Part shown: piece by piece, positions 42,363 through 51,505 of the stretch | Position numbering within the stretch: the stretch's first letter is position 1 | Layout of the letters: every line of letters starts with the position of its first letter | Assembly (NCBI GenBank): GCA_934090935.1 | Contig: CAKOKD010000002.1 | Coordinates: forward strand, 1 to 64,000 | From: an uncultured Bacilli bacterium | Lineage (GTDB): Bacteria; Bacillota_I; Bacilli_A; RF39; UBA660 | Direction: 5' to 3' | DNA: 64,000 nucleotides | The notes under the pieces: model-generated | Databases searched by the model: none | What the model saw: only the letters and a program-made list of their open reading frames with translations | Told to the model about the DNA's origin: nothing | Made by a program: the position numbers and the translations under genes

Positions 42363-43142
42363 ATGGGATTTACTATTATTTTCTTACTTATTTTTTATGC
42401 TGGAACCGTTATATTTACTAAGAAAGCAAATCTAACTTTTGTCTCCTATTATGCATCTATATTTGCTCACAAGGGTAAAATTATCAAACTTTGTGAAGAC
42501 CAAGATTTACAAATGAAAGTGTTTTCTAATAAACTTTCGTTTTATGCTAAATTCACACCCTACATACCAGTTGTTAACTTGATAATTAGTTTGTTTAATC
42601 CTTTTATTATTGGCATACTTTTTAAAAAGTTTTTTGCAAGTGGAAGTTCCAATATTGCACATCTAACAGCAGAGGAAATGAAAGCTTTAGAAAACGTAGA
42701 AACAGAGTTTGAAAACGATAGCCTTGTATATGATCTTGTCAAAAAATATAGTTATTCCAAGTCCGATAAATGTGCTTTGAATAGAGAAAATGAACTAATG
42801 CCTCTTGCATATACACTAGATGAAGTAAGAAATATTGCTGAAAAGATGGATAAAGAATGTGTAGTTGGAAAAATTGGAGGTCTAGTTGTTGCTTTAATTG
42901 GATTTTCTAAAGAAGATTTAAATAATTTAACTTATCTTGAATCAACAGAATGTTTTAAAATATGCGATGAAGAAGAACTATTAAATTGTCATTTTAAAGT
43001 ATTTATAAATGGAATATCTTTAGAAGATGCGAATGATGTTTCTGATTTTATAAGACTTTGTAGAAAAACACCAGATACTTGTGAATCTAAAGAAATAGAT
43101 TATATTACTTCAAAACAAAGAGAATTAAAGAAAATTTTATAG
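42363..43142 (+). CDS. Membrane protein of unknown family (paralogue A)
   Basis: A 259-aa protein with an N-terminal helix (FTIIFLLIFYAGTVIF) and a second hydrophobic stretch around residues 62-85. The C-terminal domain (LMPLAYTLDEVRNIAEKMDK, VVGKIGGLVVALIGFSKED, FKVFINGISLEDANDVSDFI) is shared with the next protein. The upstream part of the longer frame is promoter sequence, so ATG 42363 is set by CGGAGGGG. First gene of a three-gene operon. Family not recognised. Confidence 0.75.
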   Translation: MGFTIIFLLIFYAGTVIFTKKANLTFVSYYASIFAHKGKIIKLCEDQDLQMKVFSNKLSFYAKFTPYIPVVNLIISLFNPFIIGILFKKFFASGSSNIAHLTAEEMKALENVETEFENDSLVYDLVKKYSYSKSDKCALNRENELMPLAYTLDEVRNIAEKMDKECVVGKIGGLVVALIGFSKEDLNNLTYLESTECFKICDEEELLNCHFKVFINGISLEDANDVSDFIRLCRKTPDTCESKEIDYITSKQRELKKIL

Positions 43143-43151
43143 GAGAGTTTT

Positions 43152-43997
43152 ATGAAAATAATAATTATTTTGACGCTTTTAGTTATTTACTTGCCGCTTG
43201 AAAAACTATCGGTAGATTTATCCTTAAAAGTTTTTACAAAAATTACCACTGACTTAATTATAGAAAAAATAAAAGAAGGCAGATTTCCTAAGACAAATGA
43301 ATTTCTAAATGAATTGGTAAAATTAAACAATAATGGTCTTTTAAAGTTTTTCTTAAGCGTTGCATCACTTACTTTAAGCATGTTTGTTCCAGGTATGAAT
43401 ATCATCGCTTCAGCTATATTTTCATCGAAGACTAAGAAAATTATAGAAAATTTGGATAGTATAGAGCTATCTCCTGATTATGTTGCAGAATTTAAAAATC
43501 TAACAAAAGCTCAACAACTAGAAGAAATAAAGAAACTAGAAGAAAAACTTAATTTAGAAGAAGAAAAATCACAAGGAAGTCAATTGGAAGAAAAAGATGC
43601 TTTAACGCCACTAGCATATACATTGGAAGAAGTAAAAACAATTTCATCATCTTTAAATAAAGATTATGCGGTTGGTAAAATAGATGGAGTTAATATTGCT
43701 TTGATTGGTTTTTCAAGCGAAGAAATAGATGATGTTTATATTGAATTGATACAAGCATTTAAAGAAGGAGGAGCATCATTTATCAACTATCACTTCAACG
43801 CATCAACTGAAGAAGAAGTTGCTAATAATCGCTTTAAAGTATTTGTAAAAGGATTAAGTTCAGAAGAAAAAGACGATATTTCAGAATATATCATGATGAA
43901 TAGAAGAAAAAACAGGGATGCTTACGACAATTCCTATAGAAAAACTGAAGCTGATTTGATAAAGTATCATCCTGAATTAAAGAAAATAAGGAGTTAA
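43152..43997 (+). CDS. Membrane protein of unknown family (paralogue B)
   Basis: A 281-aa paralogue of the preceding protein. The shared C-terminal domain reads LTPLAYTLEEVKTISSSLNK, AVGKIDGVNIALIGFSSEEI and FKVFVKGLSSEEKDDISEYI. It has an N-terminal hydrophobic segment, a second at about residues 70-95 and a charged helical middle (EEIKKLEEKLNLEEEKSQ). AGGAGAG precedes ATG 43152. The pair probably arose by tandem duplication and may form a complex. Confidence 0.75.
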   Translation: MKIIIILTLLVIYLPLEKLSVDLSLKVFTKITTDLIIEKIKEGRFPKTNEFLNELVKLNNNGLLKFFLSVASLTLSMFVPGMNIIASAIFSSKTKKIIENLDSIELSPDYVAEFKNLTKAQQLEEIKKLEEKLNLEEEKSQGSQLEEKDALTPLAYTLEEVKTISSSLNKDYAVGKIDGVNIALIGFSSEEIDDVYIELIQAFKEGGASFINYHFNASTEEEVANNRFKVFVKGLSSEEKDDISEYIMMNRRKNRDAYDNSYRKTEADLIKYHPELKKIRS

Positions 43998-44001
43998 TGA
44001 T

Positions 44002-44835
44002 ATGTTAGAATTCAAATGTAATGGATATATATACAGATTCGATAATAATTTAGCTAATACAGATTTTATCTTAAAATTTAAAGATTCGCCTAAACTTCAA
44101 AGAAATTATCGAAAAATAGAAAGCACTTTTCCTGATAATCAAGTATTTGTTCTTTATGAAAAAGAGTTATTATATGATGGTTTTATTGAAGCTTATTATG
44201 ATTTTGATAATTACATAAGAGTGAAAGATTCTGATGAACATATTGCTTTAATTGATCCTATCGCGAATCCATCATTAGTTGGATGCGACAATATTCTATG
44301 TTATGATTATAAATACGTGATAAAAAGTAAAGGAGTAGTTTTAGAGATGTTCTACGACTATCAGTCTCTTTTACAAAGTTTGCTTTTATATATCTATAAA
44401 ACATATGGTAAAACGGGACTTGATAATGCAAGAAGCATGGGCCTTGCAAATGGAATAAGCAATTCATCATATTTTTTTGAAAACTATGAAAAAACAACTG
44501 GTGAAGATAAAAACTCCAAAACTGAAACGTTTAATAGAAGCAATGTTGATATTATTAATAGAGTTTATCAAGCGATGAATTCCGAAATATTAAGAAACTG
44601 TGAAAACAGAAATCTTGCAGCCGCGATGTTTTACATATCAGAATCTCTATTTAAAGATGGAACTATAAAAAGTGAAGAAGAAATCTCTTCTTTAATAACA
44701 GATGCTTCAATGCAACTTTACGAAGGTATTGATACCAATCTAAATCAAAAAGATTTTGAGATAGCATGTTTCTTGATATGCGAACTTCTTATGAAAAACT
44801 CTAAACATAAAAATAGAGGAAAATATTTAATGTAG
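44002..44835 (+). CDS. Hypothetical protein, 277 aa
   Basis: A soluble alpha/beta protein starting MLEFKCNGYIYRFDNNLANT, with a helical second half (YQSLLQSLLLYIYKTYGK and later SEEEISSLITDASMQLYEG). The family is not recognised. It begins 4 nt after paralogue B and ends the operon at a terminator. Confidence 0.75.
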   Translation: MLEFKCNGYIYRFDNNLANTDFILKFKDSPKLQRNYRKIESTFPDNQVFVLYEKELLYDGFIEAYYDFDNYIRVKDSDEHIALIDPIANPSLVGCDNILCYDYKYVIKSKGVVLEMFYDYQSLLQSLLLYIYKTYGKTGLDNARSMGLANGISNSSYFFENYEKTTGEDKNSKTETFNRSNVDIINRVYQAMNSEILRNCENRNLAAAMFYISESLFKDGTIKSEEEISSLITDASMQLYEGIDTNLNQKDFEIACFLICELLMKNSKHKNRGKYLM

Positions 44836-44841
44836 TTTTTA

Positions 44842-44868
44842 AGCACGAAATATCGTGCTATTTTTTTT
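44842..44868 (+). terminator. Rho-independent terminator
   Basis: AGCACGA/TCGTGCT 7-bp stem with an AATA loop, then A and eight T. Confidence 0.85.
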
Positions 44869-44898
44869 GTATATTTTTGTAAAATAGTTAAAAACAGA

Positions 44899-44962
44899 TT
44901 GATTGAAGTGGGATTTTGGTGTATATTATATGTAGACAGTGGCAGAAAGTGGAAGAAAGTGG
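44899..44962 (+). promoter_or_regulatory. mraZ promoter and MraZ-binding repeats
   Basis: TTGATT 44899-44904 and TATATT 44922-44927 (17-bp spacer) form a promoter. Three repeats with 10-bp periodicity follow: ACAGTGG 44936-44942, AAAGTGG 44946-44952 and AAAGTGG 44956-44962. They match the AAAGTGK-N3 repeats that MraZ recognises in related low-GC bacteria. MraZ therefore probably autoregulates the division cluster. Confidence 0.8.
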
Positions 44963-44970
44963 GGAAATTT

Positions 44971-45414
44971 ATGTTGATGGGTGAATATCATCATAATATT
45001 GATGATAAAAATCGACTAGTTCTTCCGAGTAAATTTAGAAACGAATTAGGAGAAAAAATCATTATTACTCGTGGACTAGATAAATGCTTATTCGTCTATT
45101 CGACCAGCGAATGGCAAAAAATTGTCGATAAATTAAAAACTTTACCATTTACACATAAAGACGCTCGTGACTTTGTTCGATTTTTCTTATCTGGCGCTAT
45201 CGAAGCTGAATTCGACCGTAGTGGAAGAATCAGCATTACCTCCCCATTGATCGGATATGCCGGTATTACACGTGAATGTGTTATTATCGGCGCAAACGAT
45301 CGACTAGAAATTTGGGATAATGATTCATGGAATAATTTCCTAAATGAAAATGATGAAAAATTTGCAAGTATAGCAGAAAATTTATTTACTACAGGTGATT
45401 ACAATGCATTATAG
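44971..45414 (+). CDS. mraZ: MraZ transcriptional regulator
   Basis: A 147-aa AbrB-fold regulator, first gene of the division/cell-wall cluster. It begins MLMGEYHHNIDDKNRLVLPS and has a second half repeat (FLSGAIEAEFDRSGRI). ATG 44971 is preceded by GTGGGGAAA; the longer frame from 44899 covers promoter and operator sequence. It overlaps rsmH by 11 nt. Confidence 0.96.
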   Translation: MLMGEYHHNIDDKNRLVLPSKFRNELGEKIIITRGLDKCLFVYSTSEWQKIVDKLKTLPFTHKDARDFVRFFLSGAIEAEFDRSGRISITSPLIGYAGITRECVIIGANDRLEIWDNDSWNNFLNENDEKFASIAENLFTTGDYNAL

Positions 45415-46321
45415 TGTTTTGCTAAAAGAAAGTATTGATTTACTAAATATAAAAGAAGATGGAATATATGTTGATTGCACATTAGGTTATGCCGGTCATA
45501 GTAAAGAAATTCTAAAAAGATTAAAAAATGGATTTCTTTATGCTTTTGATCAAGATTTAGAAGCAATTGACTATTCTAGAAAAGTTTTATCAGAGATTGG
45601 AGATAATTTTGAGATAATTCATTCCAACTTTTCTAATTTGAAAAGTGAACTTATGGAAAGAGGAATTACTCATGTTGATGGAATTTTATTTGACTTAGGA
45701 TTTTCTTCTCCTCAAATAGATAATGAATCTCGTGGTTTTTCTTTTATGAAAGATGCAGATCTTGATATGCGTATGGATCAAACAGCAAAGAAAAGCGCTT
45801 ATGATGTAGTAAATAATTATAGTCAAGAAGAATTAACTAATATATTTTATAAATATGCTGAAGAGAAATATTCGAGAATCATTGCTAAAAATATTGTATC
45901 TTCAAGACCTATAAAAAGAACTTTAGAACTTGTAGATATTATAAAAAGAAGTGTACCAGTTAGTTACTATAATACAAGACATCCTGAACGTGTTATATTT
46001 CAAGCAATAAGAATTGAAGTAAACAATGAACTTGGTGTCTTAGAAAGTGTTCTACCTGATGCTATAGATTTATTAAACTGTCAAGGAAGAATTGCTGTTA
46101 TAACGTTCCATTCTTTAGAGGATAGAATAGTTAAGCATATATTTAAAAATGCCAGTGAAGTTCCGGAAATAGTGAAAGGTATCCCTGATATACCTGATGA
46201 ATATAAACCAAAAATAAAATTAATAAATAAAAAACCGATTGTTGCATCAAATGATGAAATAAATGAAAACTCACGAAGCAAAAGTGCCAAACTTAGAGTA
46301 ATAGAAAGGGTGATAATATGA
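45404..46321 (+). CDS. rsmH: RsmH, 16S rRNA C1402 N4-methyltransferase (MraW)
   Basis: A 305-aa SAM methyltransferase acting on the ribosomal P site. It has the SAM motif VDCTLGYAGHSKEIL, GILFDLGFSSPQID with the catalytic Asp-Leu-Gly, RGFSFMKDADLDMRMD, PERVIFQAIRIEVNNEL and TFHSLEDRIVKH. ATG 45404 with AGGTGATT is preferred to GTG 45395. It overlaps ftsL by 4 nt. Confidence 0.96.
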   Translation: MHYSVLLKESIDLLNIKEDGIYVDCTLGYAGHSKEILKRLKNGFLYAFDQDLEAIDYSRKVLSEIGDNFEIIHSNFSNLKSELMERGITHVDGILFDLGFSSPQIDNESRGFSFMKDADLDMRMDQTAKKSAYDVVNNYSQEELTNIFYKYAEEKYSRIIAKNIVSSRPIKRTLELVDIIKRSVPVSYYNTRHPERVIFQAIRIEVNNELGVLESVLPDAIDLLNCQGRIAVITFHSLEDRIVKHIFKNASEVPEIVKGIPDIPDEYKPKIKLINKKPIVASNDEINENSRSKSAKLRVIERVII

Positions 46322-46614
46322 AAAAATCAACTTCAAAAAAGGGAATTAAATTTAAAAAAGGAGAAAAATTAATTATTGCCGTTTTAGCTCTTCTTGCGCT
46401 TATGACACCTGTTATGATTGTTTATACAAGTGCTACTTTATCAAGTTCAAATATTGAAGTTGAAAAGATGAAAAAGAAGATTGAAAAACAAGAAAACGTT
46501 AATTCGAGTCTATCAATGCAAGTAGATGAACTTGCAAGTCTATCCACTATTCAAGATGTTGCAAAGAGTAATGGTTTAAGCTATAATAATGATAATATAA
46601 TAGTTATTAAATAA
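46318..46614 (+). CDS. ftsL: FtsL-like division protein
   Basis: A 98-aa bitopic protein: basic cytoplasmic N-terminus (KKSTSKKGIKFKKGEK), one membrane helix (LIIAVLALLALMTPVMIVYT) and an extracellular coiled coil (EVEKMKKKIEKQENVNSSLS). FtsL partners DivIC and PBP in the divisome and is poorly conserved, so the call rests on topology and position between rsmH and the transpeptidase gene. Confidence 0.85.
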   Translation: MKKSTSKKGIKFKKGEKLIIAVLALLALMTPVMIVYTSATLSSSNIEVEKMKKKIEKQENVNSSLSMQVDELASLSTIQDVAKSNGLSYNNDNIIVIK

Positions 46615-46630
46615 TAAGTGAGGTTAAAGC

Positions 46631-48793
46631 ATGAAATATACGAACAATACAATTAAAATCAATTTTGTTTTTATAATTTGTATTGTTCTTTTATTTGTGC
46701 TTTTTTTTGTTAAGCTTGCTTATGTTGCAACCAATGATACTGTAGAAGGCTCTAACTTAAAGGAAATTGCTGAAGCTAGAAGTACAACAACTAAAACTCT
46801 TTATGCAACACGTGGTAATATTTATGATAATGCTAATAATCTTTTAGCTCAAAACGTCAATTCATATACTTTAATTGCTTATCTTTCTTCCAGTAGAACT
46901 ACTGATGAAAGATATCCTAAACATGTTGTTGATAAAGAAACTACGGCAAGAAAACTTGCAGAGGTTCTTGAACCAATTAATAAGACAATGACTTATGAAT
47001 ATATTTACAAAAGATTGAATGTAGAAAATAAGTATCAAGTAGAATTTGGCTCTGGCGGTAAAAATCTAAGTGAGCTTGACAAACAAAAGATAGAAGAACT
47101 TGATCTTCCAGGAATAGCGTTTGTTAAATCATCTAAAAGATATTATCAAAATGGAGATTTTGCATCATATTTAATTGGTTATGCTAAAAAGAATGAAGAA
47201 ACTGATGAGATAACAGGTGAACTTGGAATTGAAAAGTTTTGTGATAGATATTTAAAAGGAAAAGATGGAAGTATTACATATCAACATGATGCTTATGGAT
47301 ATCAAATGGCAGATAAAGTAAGTCAAAATACACCAGCTGAGGATGGATATGATGTTTATCTTACATTGGATAAACAAGTTCAAATATTCCTTGATAATGC
47401 GGTAACTGAATTTAATGAATATAATCCTTCTTGGGTAACTATAACGGTGGCTGATGCTAAAACGGGTGCAATAATTGGTTCTTCTACATCTCCAAGTTTT
47501 AATCCAAATAAGCTTGATTTACAAAATTATAATGATCCACTTATTTCATACACTTATGAACCTGGTAGTACAATGAAGATATTCTCGTTTGCATCTGCCA
47601 TTGAAGAAGGTTTATATAAAGGAGACGAATTATATAAATCAGGTACGGTTGAAGTCGCTGATTATAAGATAAAAGATTGGAATAAAGTAGGTTGGGGAAA
47701 TATTACATATGATGTAGGATTTACGTATTCCTCTAATGTTGCAGCCGTTAATCTATCAAAAAGATTAAAAAAGCAAGGTTTAACTAAATATTATACTAAT
47801 CTAGGATTTGGGGAACAAACAGGAATTGAACTTGCTAATGAATATAAAGGAGACATTGATTTTGAATACGAAACAGAGGTTGCTTCTGCTTCATATGGAC
47901 AAGGTATAACGGTTACTCCAATCCAGATGATTCAAGCGCTTACAACATTAACAAATGATGGAACAGTTATGAAACCATATATAATTGAAAAAATTGTCGA
48001 TCCAAACAAGAATGAAGTTGTTTACCAAGGTGGTAAAAAGGAACTTAATAAAGTATATTCAACATCGACAGTCAATAAAGTTAAAGAACTTATGGATTTA
48101 ACGGTTAATGGATCTGATACAGGAGCAACAGGACGCGTATACCACACAGACTCGGTTAGACTTATCGGTAAAACAGGTACAGCAAACTATACAAATGGTG
48201 CCGGTAGCTATGTTGTAGGTAACTATAACGTTATTAGATCATTTGCTGGAATATTTCCAAAGGATGACCCAGAATATATTTTATATGTTGCTGTAAAGGA
48301 TTTTCATGGAACTAGTAAAAATATGGGAGCAATTGTCAAAAAAATGGTTGAAAGCGTTGCTAAATATAAAAACCTTGATACAAGAGTAAGCGATAAGGAT
48401 GCAAGCAAAATTGTCAATATCGATGCTTATACAAATAAAACACTTACAAGTGTAGAACCAATTTTACAAAGCAAGGGCATAAGTCCAGTTGTAATCGGAG
48501 ATGGAACACGTATAATAAAACAATATCCAGAAGCTGGATTTAAAACAAGTCAAAGCTCAAAAGTTTTCTTGCTTACAAACAGTAACGTCATTACTATGCC
48601 AGATATAACAGGTTGGAGTGAAAGCGAAGTCATCAATTTCTGTAATTTAATCGGACTTAAATACAGCTTTAATAATTATGGATATGTAAGCGGATATAAC
48701 ATCCCCACTGGAACACAGATTGATTTATCTATGACCCTTGAAGTTGAACTTCAAAACATTAATCCAAACACGTATTCAGAAACAGGAGAATAA
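46631..48793 (+). CDS. ftsI: Division penicillin-binding protein (FtsI/PBP2B-like) with PASTA domains
   Basis: A 720-aa class B transpeptidase for septal peptidoglycan. It has one N-terminal membrane helix and a pedestal domain (ATRGNIYDNANNLLAQN). The transpeptidase has STMK (SxxK, in EPGSTMKIFSF), SSN (YSSNVAAVNLS) and KTG (IGKTGTANY). Two C-terminal PASTA repeats follow (about residues 595-655 and 656-715). Position after ftsL is canonical; mraY and murD do not follow here. Confidence 0.94.
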   Translation: MKYTNNTIKINFVFIICIVLLFVLFFVKLAYVATNDTVEGSNLKEIAEARSTTTKTLYATRGNIYDNANNLLAQNVNSYTLIAYLSSSRTTDERYPKHVVDKETTARKLAEVLEPINKTMTYEYIYKRLNVENKYQVEFGSGGKNLSELDKQKIEELDLPGIAFVKSSKRYYQNGDFASYLIGYAKKNEETDEITGELGIEKFCDRYLKGKDGSITYQHDAYGYQMADKVSQNTPAEDGYDVYLTLDKQVQIFLDNAVTEFNEYNPSWVTITVADAKTGAIIGSSTSPSFNPNKLDLQNYNDPLISYTYEPGSTMKIFSFASAIEEGLYKGDELYKSGTVEVADYKIKDWNKVGWGNITYDVGFTYSSNVAAVNLSKRLKKQGLTKYYTNLGFGEQTGIELANEYKGDIDFEYETEVASASYGQGITVTPIQMIQALTTLTNDGTVMKPYIIEKIVDPNKNEVVYQGGKKELNKVYSTSTVNKVKELMDLTVNGSDTGATGRVYHTDSVRLIGKTGTANYTNGAGSYVVGNYNVIRSFAGIFPKDDPEYILYVAVKDFHGTSKNMGAIVKKMVESVAKYKNLDTRVSDKDASKIVNIDAYTNKTLTSVEPILQSKGISPVVIGDGTRIIKQYPEAGFKTSQSSKVFLLTNSNVITMPDITGWSESEVINFCNLIGLKYSFNNYGYVSGYNIPTGTQIDLSMTLEVELQNINPNTYSETGE

Positions 48794-48794
48794 T

Positions 48795-49313
48795 ATGGAA
48801 GAAATAAAGAAAATATTAAATAATCCCAAGACTTTGATAACGTTTTTAACGATATTGCTTTTAATAAGCGTTATCATAATTTATAGATTAGGAACATCAA
48901 GTAAAATATATATATCATCTTTAAATGATGATGATGTAAGTATTTCCACGATACATGCTTTTATCAACAATGATATGCATATGTTTTATTCAACCCCAGC
49001 ATCCTATAAAAAAGATGATTTTAAAGTATATGAAATAGAAGTAGGATACTACATAAAAAATGGAAATAAATTCACTGAATTATTAACTCAAAAGGATACA
49101 TTTGATACTGCTGAATCATTTTCTAAAGTATTGGAGTTTTATTCATCATATAATTATATTGAAAGCAATAATCGAACAAAGAAGTTTACAAATGAAGTAA
49201 AATCCAATTTCAGTAAAAATCTATTCTTTATTATAAGAGTAAAAAAAGATAAAGGTGGTTCTTTAGAGAATATATATCAAAAAAATATAGAGATGAAAAA
49301 AATAACGAAATAA
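48795..49313 (+). CDS. Single-pass membrane protein, 172 aa, unknown
   Basis: A short cytoplasmic N-terminus, one helix (LITFLTILLLISVIIIYRL) and an extracytoplasmic domain of about 130 residues with alternating strands. The family is not recognised. CAGGAGAATA precedes ATG 48795, directly after the PBP stop, so it is the last gene of the division operon and may act at the septum. Confidence 0.75.
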   Translation: MEEIKKILNNPKTLITFLTILLLISVIIIYRLGTSSKIYISSLNDDDVSISTIHAFINNDMHMFYSTPASYKKDDFKVYEIEVGYYIKNGNKFTELLTQKDTFDTAESFSKVLEFYSSYNYIESNNRTKKFTNEVKSNFSKNLFFIIRVKKDKGGSLENIYQKNIEMKKITK

Positions 49314-49330
49314 GGCGTTATTTTTCTTTT
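49300..49330 (+). terminator. Terminator after the division cluster
   Basis: AAATAACG/CGTTATTT stem with an 8-nt loop and T-rich tail. Confidence 0.75.
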
Positions 49331-49375
49331 GCTTTTAATTTAATTTTGATATAATTACCATAGGGTAGGTGCGTT

Positions 49376-51505
49376 ATGAAGAAGTTCATGCTTTTTATTA
49401 TTTCTTTAATTTTATTTATTCCAAGCGTTAAAGCTCTTAGTTTTTGTGAGGAATCAGAAGAGCATAAAAAATGGAGTATATTAAGTGAAGAAATGAAAAG
49501 TCAAGTGATTGAGCCAAAATATTGTGAAGAGACAGCCAAGAGCAGTGTGCACAGCCTGGTTGGTGCCAGCAATACCTTTTATTCATCTGTGGATTTAGGA
49601 CTTATAACAAGTGTAAAAAATCAAGGTAATACCAATGCTTGTTGGGCTTTTGCTGGTGCATCTCTTATGGAAACATCAGCTATAATGAATGGTTTAACTT
49701 CTCTAGATTTATCCGAAAGACATATCAATATGATGTCTACTTATAAAGCTTATTTAAATGGAGAGGTTAATAAAAGTGGTTATAATCGAGATGCTAATGA
49801 TGGAGGGAACTATTCTTATGTTGCTTCTTATCTTTTTAGAGGTGACGGACCGCTTCTTGAAAGCACATTTCCATATATTCTTCCATGGTCAAGCAATTAT
49901 GCTCCAATAGATAAAAAAACTATGCCAGCAAATAATCCGATATTAACTATTGATGAATACATGAGTGATTATACATCGCTTACGTGTACAGATGATAGAT
50001 TGACAACTATCAAAGGCTATATTAGAAAATATGGTGCGGTTGGAACTCTTATAAATTCTTCGTCTGGTACATCAAGTTTGGATGAAGTCTATTATATAAA
50101 TACAACAAATGAATATTCTGATCATGCCGTAGTGATTGTTGGATATGATGATACAATCAGCAAGGATAATTTTAAAGGAGCAACTCGTGATGGAGCATTC
50201 TTAGTAAAAAATTCATGGGGAACTGATTTTGCCTTAAATGGCTACTACTATATTTCATATGATGATATACGTATATGTAGAAATGTAGTTGCATTTAGTG
50301 GAACTAATATAAATGAATATGACCATACATATAATTCAAGCGACACGCTTGCAAACACTTCAATAAGAAGCAATGATTCTATAATGGTAAGCACTAAAAT
50401 AAATATAACAGGAAGTCAAATTCTTGATAAAATAAGTATTGAGGTTATAAAGGATACGCCTTATCAAATATATTTATCAAAAAATAATGACTTAAATACA
50501 CCTTCATCTTGGAATATCCTTGGAAGTGGTATTTCAGCATCAGAAGGTGTCATAAGTATAAAAAATTTGAATATAAAACTATCAAGTTCAGCAACCATTA
50601 TTGTTAAATTCAATAAATCAGGATATGTTGCACCGCTTATGTGTAAAAGCACGAATGAATTCAATCAACATCATTATATGGAGATAAGCAGTGGACTAAA
50701 TTATATAAATAATGGTTCCGGTTGGGTTGATTTAAGTACTGTTGGGTCTGGAACTCTTGTTTCATGTGAACCAGTAATCTATGCATATACTTATAATGAA
50801 AATAAGACCTTTGGTTCAATAGATAATATATATATTTCTAGTTCATCAAATAAAGTTTATACCAATTCAAAGGATTATTTTAATGTTGACTTTAAATCAA
50901 GCAATTTAAAAAGTAATGAACTTATAAGTGTTGATATAACAAAAGATGGAAAAAGTGTCAAAAATGATTTTGATATCGATAGAAGCAAAGTAAACAACAA
51001 CTATTTTGTTTTAAAACTAAAAAATTCTACTAAATCTGGACATTATACAGTTTACTTGAAATATAGTAATTCAACTAAATCAATAGATTTTGATATCTAT
51101 GGTAGAATAAGTTCAAGTACATTTAACATAGATGGGGAATATATTAAAATATTGCCTAAAAAGGATATAACTTTAACGAAAGAATATATTTTGGATAATA
51201 TTGTTTCTCAAACTGATATGAACGTTAAAAGAAATGAAGAAGAATTGGTGGATAAGGAAACGATAAAAAGTGGTGATAAACTTACAACTATCGTTAGTGA
51301 ATATACTATTATCCTTATAGGAGACGCAAATATGGATGGAAAAATATCCGCACTTGATTATGTGAGAATAAAAAATCATATTCTAGGAAACAAAGTCATG
51401 ACGGATAAAATAAATTTATTAAGTGCAGATGCAAATGAAGATGGTAAAATAACTCCACTTGATTATGTAAGAATAAAAAATAGAATTTTAAGGAGTGAAG
51501 TATGA
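49376..51505 (+). CDS. Secreted papain-like (C1) cysteine protease with type I dockerin
   Basis: A 709-aa extracellular protease. The signal peptide (FMLFIISLILFIPSVKA) precedes a C1-family domain with Gln83 and Cys89 in KNQGNTNACWAFAG, the His in YSDHAVVIVGYDD and the Asn in LVKNSWGTD. Beta-rich domains follow. The C-terminus is a dockerin: two Ca-binding repeats, GDANMDGKISALDYVRIKNH and ADANEDGKITPLDYVRIKNR. Dockerins bind cohesins, so the protease may dock to a surface scaffold. TAGGTG precedes ATG 49376. It overlaps the next surface gene by 4 nt. Confidence 0.9.
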   Translation: MKKFMLFIISLILFIPSVKALSFCEESEEHKKWSILSEEMKSQVIEPKYCEETAKSSVHSLVGASNTFYSSVDLGLITSVKNQGNTNACWAFAGASLMETSAIMNGLTSLDLSERHINMMSTYKAYLNGEVNKSGYNRDANDGGNYSYVASYLFRGDGPLLESTFPYILPWSSNYAPIDKKTMPANNPILTIDEYMSDYTSLTCTDDRLTTIKGYIRKYGAVGTLINSSSGTSSLDEVYYINTTNEYSDHAVVIVGYDDTISKDNFKGATRDGAFLVKNSWGTDFALNGYYYISYDDIRICRNVVAFSGTNINEYDHTYNSSDTLANTSIRSNDSIMVSTKINITGSQILDKISIEVIKDTPYQIYLSKNNDLNTPSSWNILGSGISASEGVISIKNLNIKLSSSATIIVKFNKSGYVAPLMCKSTNEFNQHHYMEISSGLNYINNGSGWVDLSTVGSGTLVSCEPVIYAYTYNENKTFGSIDNIYISSSSNKVYTNSKDYFNVDFKSSNLKSNELISVDITKDGKSVKNDFDIDRSKVNNNYFVLKLKNSTKSGHYTVYLKYSNSTKSIDFDIYGRISSSTFNIDGEYIKILPKKDITLTKEYILDNIVSQTDMNVKRNEEELVDKETIKSGDKLTTIVSEYTIILIGDANMDGKISALDYVRIKNHILGNKVMTDKINLLSADANEDGKITPLDYVRIKNRILRSEV

